DNA from: CAIYZT01 sp052387855
GTDB lineage: Bacteria > Pseudomonadota > Alphaproteobacteria > Rhodobacterales > Rhodobacteraceae
DNA length: 64,000 nt
Reading direction: 5' to 3'
Assembly: GCA_052387855.1 (NCBI GenBank)
Contig: JBQTIT010000007.1
Location: forward strand, 65,531-129,530
This document shows, in pieces, positions 58,510 to 64,000 of the stretch; within the stretch, counting starts at the first letter, position 1, and each line of letters starts with the position of its first letter. The notes under the pieces are model-generated. The model was given only the letters and a program-made list of their open reading frames with translations. It searched no databases and was not told the origin of the DNA. The position numbers and the translations under genes were made by a program.

Positions 58510-59005
58510 TCCAGCCTCCAAATCATCCAAGGGGGGCGCTCGCTGCGATACGAGCACCCGACGCGCAGGATATTGGCATGAACCGCCCCGATTTCAAGGG
58601 ACAACTCCCGTTTCGGTGCCGCGCCCCCCGGGTACGCCGGGGCAGGGGCCGCGACGGGTGCATGATTCGACTTTGGTCTGAATCCTTCCCCTCTGGCGCC
58701 GGGCGCGAGGCGGGATGCGAAAACGGAGTTTCGCAATCGGAAAGTTTGTTTAACCCGGTTCAAGATGCACCGCAGGCCGCCGCGCAATCCCTGCGGGAAA
58801 TGCCTCAACCGGCGGGGTTTGTTCGGATTTGCAACAACTCATTCGTGCAATTGGTTGAGCGTACAATTGACCGGCGGCGCGATGCGGCGCATGATGCGTT
58901 CCGCTGGCGTCCACTCGGCTGGCAGGGAATTCAAGTGGTTTGCAAGCGAGCGGATGCAGCCCGTGTTTCATGGCGGCATCGTCCTGGTATGTGATGGAGA
59001 AGGTG
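58510..59005. other. 496-bp divergent intergenic region upstream of the BI-1 and XRE genes
   Basis: No gene recognised: frames here give Arg/Pro-rich products without domains. Two CAATTG hexamers 16 bp apart (58848 and 58864) lie about 140 bp before the XRE start, in a locally AT-richer stretch that could hold its promoter or operator. Confidence 0.4.
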
Positions 59006-59368
59006 ATGAAACATCCCGTCGATGCCCATGTGGGCAAGCGTATTCGGCATCGCCGCTGGATGCTGGGCATGACGCAGCAGCAATTGGCCGACATGGTCGG
59101 CATCAAGTTTCAGCAGATCCAGAAGTATGAGACAGGGATGAACCGCGTCTCGGCCTCGCGGCTCTGGGACATCTCGGAATCGCTGGGCGTGACCGTCGCC
59201 TTCTTTTTCGAGGGGCTTGAGGACAACGCCGCGACGGTGCGGGCGCCCGGCTCTGATCTGATGGCCGACAAGGAGGCCTTTGAGCTGGTCCGGTCCTACT
59301 ATGCGATCCCCGAGGCGCAGCGCCGGCGTCTGTTCGATCTGGCGCGGTCGCTTTCCGACGCCGCCTGA
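59006..59368 (+). CDS. XRE-family helix-turn-helix regulator
   Basis: 120-residue DNA-binding protein. The HTH lies at about residues 10-64 (GKRIRHRRWMLGMTQQQLAD, VGIKFQQIQKYETG). The C-terminal tail ends SYYAIPEAQRRRLFDLARSL, common in a group of alphaproteobacterial regulators with unknown targets. The ATG at 59006 follows GGAGAAGG; an ATG at 58994 is possible. Confidence 0.88.
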   Translation: MKHPVDAHVGKRIRHRRWMLGMTQQQLADMVGIKFQQIQKYETGMNRVSASRLWDISESLGVTVAFFFEGLEDNAATVRAPGSDLMADKEAFELVRSYYAIPEAQRRRLFDLARSLSDAA

Positions 59369-59454
59369 CCCCTGCCCTGGGCTCTTGACCCGCCGCCCCC
59401 CAGCCATTAGCGCCAAGGGGCGGCGATTTCATATCCGGCAGGGAGCTTGGCGGC

Positions 59455-60255
59455 ATGGGCGGTCTTTCGGCACATCAGATGGACGAGATCGCGCAGGTGG
59501 CCCATGAGCTGGCCGATGCGGCGCGGCTGGCGACGCTGCTGCACTTTCGCGCCGAGGGGCTGACGGCCGAAACCAAGGAAACGCAGCGATTTGACCCCGT
59601 GACGGTCGCCGACCGGCTGTCAGAAGAGCGGATGCGCGAAATTCTCGCCCGCAGGCGGCCACGGGACGCGGTGCTGGGCGAAGAGTTCGGCGCGACGCCG
59701 GGCACATCCGGCCTGACCTGGGTGCTTGATCCGATCGACGGCACGCGCGGCTATCTTTCCGGCACGCCGACCTGGGGGGTGCTGATCTCGGTTCGCGACG
59801 CATCGGGGCCGATCTTTGGCATCATCGACCAGCCCTATATCCAGGAGCGGTTCGAGGGCGGCTTTGGCCGGGCGGCGGTGCGCGGGCCGATGGGGGTTCG
59901 GGCGCTGCGCGCGCGCCCGCCGCGCCCGCTGTCCGAGGCCATCGTGTTCACCACCTTTCCCGAGGTCGGCACGCCGGAGGAGGGCGCGGCCTTTCGCCGG
60001 GTCTCCGGTGCCGCGCGCCTGACGCGCTATGGCATGGACTGCTACGCCTATGCCCTGGTCGCGGCGGGCCAGATCGACCTGGTGATCGAGTCCGGGCTTC
60101 AGGCCTATGACGTGCAGGCGCCGATCGCGGTGATCGAGGCCGCCGGCGGGGTCGTGACCGATTGGCAGGGAAAGCCGGCGCATGACGGCGGGCGCATCCT
60201 TGCCGCCGCCAACCACGAGGTTCACGCCGCCGCCATGGCGCTGTTGCGGGGCTGA
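59455..60255 (+). CDS. Inositol monophosphatase family phosphatase (HisN-like histidinol-phosphatase)
   Basis: 266-residue Mg2+-dependent phosphatase. The metal-binding motifs are GEEFGATPG, DPIDGTRGYLSGTPTWG and AYDVQAPIAVIEAAGG-V. Sequence style is that of the HisN-type histidinol-phosphate phosphatases of alphaproteobacteria, which complete histidine synthesis; inositol or other phosphate substrates are not excluded. GGGAG precedes the ATG. Confidence 0.88.
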   Translation: MGGLSAHQMDEIAQVAHELADAARLATLLHFRAEGLTAETKETQRFDPVTVADRLSEERMREILARRRPRDAVLGEEFGATPGTSGLTWVLDPIDGTRGYLSGTPTWGVLISVRDASGPIFGIIDQPYIQERFEGGFGRAAVRGPMGVRALRARPPRPLSEAIVFTTFPEVGTPEEGAAFRRVSGAARLTRYGMDCYAYALVAAGQIDLVIESGLQAYDVQAPIAVIEAAGGVVTDWQGKPAHDGGRILAAANHEVHAAAMALLRG

Positions 60256-60364
60256 ATTGTCTTGCTCTTTTCCCGATCAAGCCTAGGGTGCGACCATTAG
60301 CCTCGGACTGGTCGACGGGGCGATCTCGCAGAAATCTTGGCGACCGAGGCATAGGGAGTGTTCC

Positions 60365-61973
60365 ATGTCCGCGCAGGGTTCTGCACAACCACGACTTTTC
60401 ACAAATCCTCTGGCCTTCTGGTTCGGCTGCCTGCTGATCGCGGGGGGGGGTGTTCGCGCATCTGCCGATGTACCTGATGGGGGCCGGCAACGGCTTTCGG
60501 ATGGTCGGAATGCCGATGGATGCCACGATGCTGACCGGCATGGCCCTGATCCCAATCGGGCTGGCTTTGGCAGCGTTCGGTCTGATGCCGGACACGGTGC
60601 TGCGCGCCAAGGGGCCGGCACAGCCGCTTGATTTCAAGGTGGCCGACAATGCCGGGCTGAATTCGCAGCACTGGCTCTTGGTGATCGCGCTGATCGTGGC
60701 GGTCACGGTCGATGTGATGAAGCCGGCAACGCTGGGATTCATCATGCCGGGCATGAAGGCCGAGTACGAGCTGGCGCCAAAGTCCGCCGGCGTCCTGCCT
60801 CTTTTCGCGCTGATGGGCACCATCATCGGCTCGATCCTCTGGGGGCGCATGGCCGACCTGATCGGGCGGCGCGGGGCGATCCTGCTTTCCGCGCTGATGT
60901 TCATGGGGACCTCGATCTGCGGCGCGATGCCGAGCTTTACCTGGAACGTGATCATGTGCTTCCTGATGGGGATGTCGGCGGGCGGCATGCTTCCCATCAC
61001 CTTTACCCTGCTGGCCGAGGTGATCCCGGCCCGGCATCGGGGCTGGATGCTGGTCGCGCTGGGCGGCATCGGCACCGCAGCGGGTTATCTGGTCGCCTCC
61101 GGCTCGGCCCTGCTGTTCGAGCCGTCCTATAGCTGGCGCTCTCTGTGGCTCTTGGGCCTGCCGACGGGTCTGATCGTCATCATCTTTCACCAGCTCATTC
61201 CGGAATCGCCGCGCTATCTGGCGGCGAGCGGCAGGGCCGATCTGGCCCGCGCCGTGATGCAACGCTTTGGCGCGGCCAAGGTCGACCCGGCGAACGAGCC
61301 CGCTCCCGCCGCCGCGCCGGCCGGCCAGCGGCCGGGGTTCCGCACGCTGCTGTCGGGCCCCTATGCAGCCATCACCATCGGCCTGTTCGGCATCGGCGCC
61401 GCCTATGGACTTGTCAACATCGGCTTTCTGCTCTGGCTGCCGACCTCCTTGCGCCTCCTGGGGCTGGAGCCGGCACAGGTCAGCTTCATGCTGACGATGT
61501 CCGGCCTTCTGGCGCTGCCGGGGGTCTTTGTCGTCATTCCCCTCTATCAGATGTGGAGCTCGATCCGCACCGTTGCGCTGTTCACGATCCTGACCGCGCT
61601 CAGCCTGGTGATCTACGCCACAACGGGCCTGCTGGCGCCGACCTGGGTGCCGGGAATCGTCGTCTCGATCGCGCTGGTGCTGGTCTCGACCTCGGCGGTG
61701 GTGGCGACGCTGATCCCCTATGCGTCCGAAATCTACCCGCTGGAGCTGCGCGCCACCGGCACCGGCCTGATCGCCGCAAGCTCAAAGGCTGGCGGTTTTA
61801 TCGGGGCGCTGATGGGCTTTTTCGGGGTCTACAACCACATGGCGCTGGTCGGCGGGCTCCTGGCCCTTCCGTTGGCGGGGTTCGGGGTGCTTCTGTGGGT
61901 GCGGGGGATTGACACGCGCGGCCGCAGGCTGGAAGAAATCCAGGGTGATGTGATGGCACGCGCCGCGAACTGA
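60365..61973 (+). pseudogene. MFS transporter split by a frameshift in a G9 tract
   Basis: The N-terminal frame (from ATG 60365, GGGAG upstream) encodes the first helix and runs out of frame at the G9 run 60442-60450; the rest continues in the next frame from there to 61973. Removing one G gives a continuous protein of about 535 residues. The main MFS fold starts near VALIVAVTVDVMKPATLGF-like residues after about 110 residues, with GRMADLIGRRGAI as the loop 2-3 motif and PESPRYLAASGR as a mid-protein motif of the sugar/aromatic-acid transporter branches. The first about 90 residues hold two extra helices. A GTG at 60450 could start a version without the first helix, so function may persist. 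Frameshift could be a sequencing indel. Confidence 0.75.
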
Positions 61974-62084
61974 TCCCGGCTGGCAGGCCGGGCTGCCCGG
62001 CCTGCCGCTGCGCCTTTGACCGAGCCGAGTCCTTCCCCCTTCTGTCGGCCGGGTCTTCTTCCACCGAAGGGGTGGAGGGAAGAC

Positions 62085-63434
62085 ATGCAGATTTCTGAAA
62101 CATTGATCCGGCAGGCCGCTGCCGTGGTCACGATGGACGCGGCCCGCGCCGAGCTGGCGGGGGCGGATGTGCTGATCCGGGGCGGCGTGATCGCTGCCGT
62201 CGGTCTGGGGCTGCGGGCGGGACCGGGCGCCGAGGTGGTCAACGCACAGGGCTGCGTCGTGACGCCGGGGCTGGTGAACACGCATCACCACCTGTACCAG
62301 ACCCTGACCCGCGCCGTGCCGGGCGGGCAGGACGCGCTTCTGTTCGGCTGGCTCAAGACGCTCTACCCGATCTGGGCGCGCTTTGGCCCCGAAGAGATGT
62401 TCGTCTCGGCTCAGGTCGGGCTGGCCGAGTTGGCCCTTTCGGGCTGCACGATGACCTCGGATCACCTTTACCTCTATCCCAACGGCGCGCGGCTGGACGA
62501 CACCATTGCGGCGGCGGCCGAGGTGGGTCTGCGCTTTCACCCCACGCGCGGCGCCATGAGCATCGGCGAAAGCGCCGGCGGCCTGCCGCCCGATGCGCTG
62601 GTCGAGCGCGAAGAGGCGATCCTGGCAGACATGGTGCGCTTGGTGGACGCGCATCACGACCCGCTTGAGGGCGCGATGGTGCGGGTGGGGCTTGCGCCCT
62701 GCTCGCCCTTTTCGGTCAGCCGCGACCTGATGCGGCAGACCGCCCTGCTGGCGCGTGACAAGGGGGTGATGCTGCACACCCACCTGGCCGAGAATGACGA
62801 GGACATCGCCTATTCGCTGGCCAATTTCGGCTGTCGCCCCGGCCAGTACGCCGAAGACCTCGGCTGGACCGGCGAGGATGTCTGGCACGCGCATTGCGTC
62901 AAGCTGGACGCGGGCGAGATCGGTCTGTTCGCCCGCTCGGGCACCGGGGTGGCGCATTGCCCCTGTTCGAACTGCCGTCTGGGGTCGGGGATCGCGCCGG
63001 TCCGGGCGATGCGTGACGCCGGGGTCAAGGTGGGGCTGGGGGTGGACGGCTCTGCCAGCAACGACGCCGGCAATCTGGTGGCAGAGGCGCGGATGGCGCT
63101 GCTGCTCCAGCGCGTGGCCCGGGGCGCCGACGCGATGCCCGCGCGCGAGGCGCTGGAGATCGCGACGCTGGGCGGCGCCAGGGTGCTGGGGCGCGCCGAT
63201 TGCGGCGTGATCGCGCCGGGCAAGCGGGCCGACATTGCGATCTGGGATGTCTCGGGGATCGAGGCCGCCGGTTCCTGGGACCCGGTGGCGGCGCTGATGC
63301 TGTGCGGGCCGACCAGGGTGCGCGACCTTTATGTCGAGGGGCGCGGCGTGGTGCGCGCAGGGCAGATCACCACGCTGGACCTGCCGGCGGTGATCGGGCG
63401 GCAAAACCGCCTTGCCCGGGCGCTGATGGGGTAG
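62085..63434 (+). CDS. 8-oxoguanine deaminase-type amidohydrolase
   Basis: 449-residue zinc amidohydrolase that removes an amino group from a purine- or triazine-like ring. Zinc ligands: H67 and H69 in NTHHHLYQ, HTHLAEND, HCVKLDAGE, and Asp in GVDGSASND. The family includes 8-oxoguanine deaminase, hydroxydechloroatrazine hydrolase and cytosine/isoguanine deaminases; 8-oxoguanine deaminase is the best fit to SASNDAGNL as I recall it. GGTGGAGGGA precedes the ATG. It follows the MFS gene by 110 bp, which might supply its substrate. Confidence 0.88.
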   Translation: MQISETLIRQAAAVVTMDAARAELAGADVLIRGGVIAAVGLGLRAGPGAEVVNAQGCVVTPGLVNTHHHLYQTLTRAVPGGQDALLFGWLKTLYPIWARFGPEEMFVSAQVGLAELALSGCTMTSDHLYLYPNGARLDDTIAAAAEVGLRFHPTRGAMSIGESAGGLPPDALVEREEAILADMVRLVDAHHDPLEGAMVRVGLAPCSPFSVSRDLMRQTALLARDKGVMLHTHLAENDEDIAYSLANFGCRPGQYAEDLGWTGEDVWHAHCVKLDAGEIGLFARSGTGVAHCPCSNCRLGSGIAPVRAMRDAGVKVGLGVDGSASNDAGNLVAEARMALLLQRVARGADAMPAREALEIATLGGARVLGRADCGVIAPGKRADIAIWDVSGIEAAGSWDPVAALMLCGPTRVRDLYVEGRGVVRAGQITTLDLPAVIGRQNRLARALMG

Positions 63435-63454
63435 AAGACGGCGGCATTTTGGGG

Positions 63455-64000
63455 GGCGGGCGAGAAAAGGAAAGGCAATACCTTTCCCCGACCGTGTGGA
63501 AACATGTCCGGTAAACCGGTTCCGCAGGGATGCCAGAGGCCAGCGCCCGACCCGGAGGGCGTTAAGCGCCCTCCCTGGGGGGGCGGGCGCTGGCCGAGGG
63601 CCTTTGGGGCCCTCGGCGGGGATGTAGAAAGGTTTCAACATGACCTCGGCGAGTGCTTCGGCCAAATCGGGCGGAGAAGGAAACGCACCGCGTTTCCTCG
63701 CCCGTGTTAAAGCGTGTCCGGTAGACCGGTTCCGCATAAACCACAGAGGCCAGCGCCTGACCTGGCTGGCGCGAAGCGCCTGCCGGGGGAAGGGCAGGCG
63801 CTGGCCGAGGGCCTTTGGGGCCCTCGGCCGGGGATGGGGCTGGCGGTATCGCGTGGCCTCGGCTCGTGCCTCGCCCAAAGTCGGGCGGAACAGGAAACGC
63901 ACCGCGTTTTCCCGCCCGTGTGGGAACGTGTCCGGGTGACCGGTTCCGCCTTCACACCAGAGGCCAGCGCCCGGCCTTTGGGGCCCTCGGCCGATTGCGG
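63455..64000 (-). repeat. Tandem array of the ~212-bp structured repeat (array 2, inverted, runs off window)
   Basis: ACCGGTTCCGC landmarks at 63515, 63725 and 63939 give spacings of 210 and 214. Between them recur GGCCAGCGCCxGxCC, CTGGCCGAGGGCCTTTGGGG, GGCCTCGGC and GGAAACGCACCGCGTTTCC blocks, all in reverse complement of the array at 44 kb. It begins about 20 bp after the deaminase stop and is still running at the window end, so its full length is unknown. Confidence 0.75.

Overview
This is high-GC chromosomal DNA from an alphaproteobacterium, most likely of the order Rhodobacterales (Roseobacter/Rhodobacter group). The assignment is by recognition, not by database search. It rests on the protein families (a DUF2948 gene coupled to murA, the short GltX form, a DUF817 protein, a BetI-like TetR regulator), on the tandem glycine riboswitch before gcvT, and on hairpin-rich intergenic elements carrying the 'CAAATATCCTCGGGGG' core. 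There are no IS elements, prophage genes or CRISPR arrays.

Layout. 0-11 kb is a cell-surface region: a two-domain glycosyltransferase, a protein with two sulfotransferase-like domains, a KpsM/KpsE/KpsT-type polysaccharide ABC exporter, and two divergent RTX-type proteins, the second split by a frameshift in a G tract. 11-23 kb is catabolic: an amidohydrolase with its TetR partner, glycerol kinase, and a same-strand block of a glutamine-synthetase-like ligase, aldehyde dehydrogenase, iron alcohol dehydrogenase and FAD oxidoreductase. A PIN-domain toxin-antitoxin pair sits inside that block. A DMT exporter and a 2-hydroxyacid dehydrogenase follow.

22.8-28.5 kb is the rod-shape operon mreB-mreC-mreD-mrdA-rodA (minus strand). 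A sulfotransferase-like gene and leuA lie upstream; leuA is preceded by a short leader ORF ending in leucine codons. 31.9-39.2 kb holds mixed single genes (secreted proteins, a PfkB-type sugar kinase, nadE, an 18-repeat MORN protein, a metalloprotease, gltX). 39.3-44 kb is the riboswitch-gcvT-gcvH-gcvP unit for glycine cleavage; glyA (52.7 kb) makes the linked one-carbon enzyme.

44-64 kb holds azlCD, trxC, a NarX/NarL-like two-component pair, tRNA-Ala, a ThuA/Gfo-Idh pair, a cytochrome b561-like protein, glyA, nadK, tRNA-Thr, murA, rpmG, a Bax-inhibitor-like membrane protein, an XRE regulator, a HisN-like phosphatase, a frameshifted MFS transporter and a deaminase. Two arrays of a roughly 212-bp tandem repeat, in opposite orientations, flank this last 19 kb (44.0-44.55 kb and 63.46 kb to the window end). 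They are the least explained feature seen.
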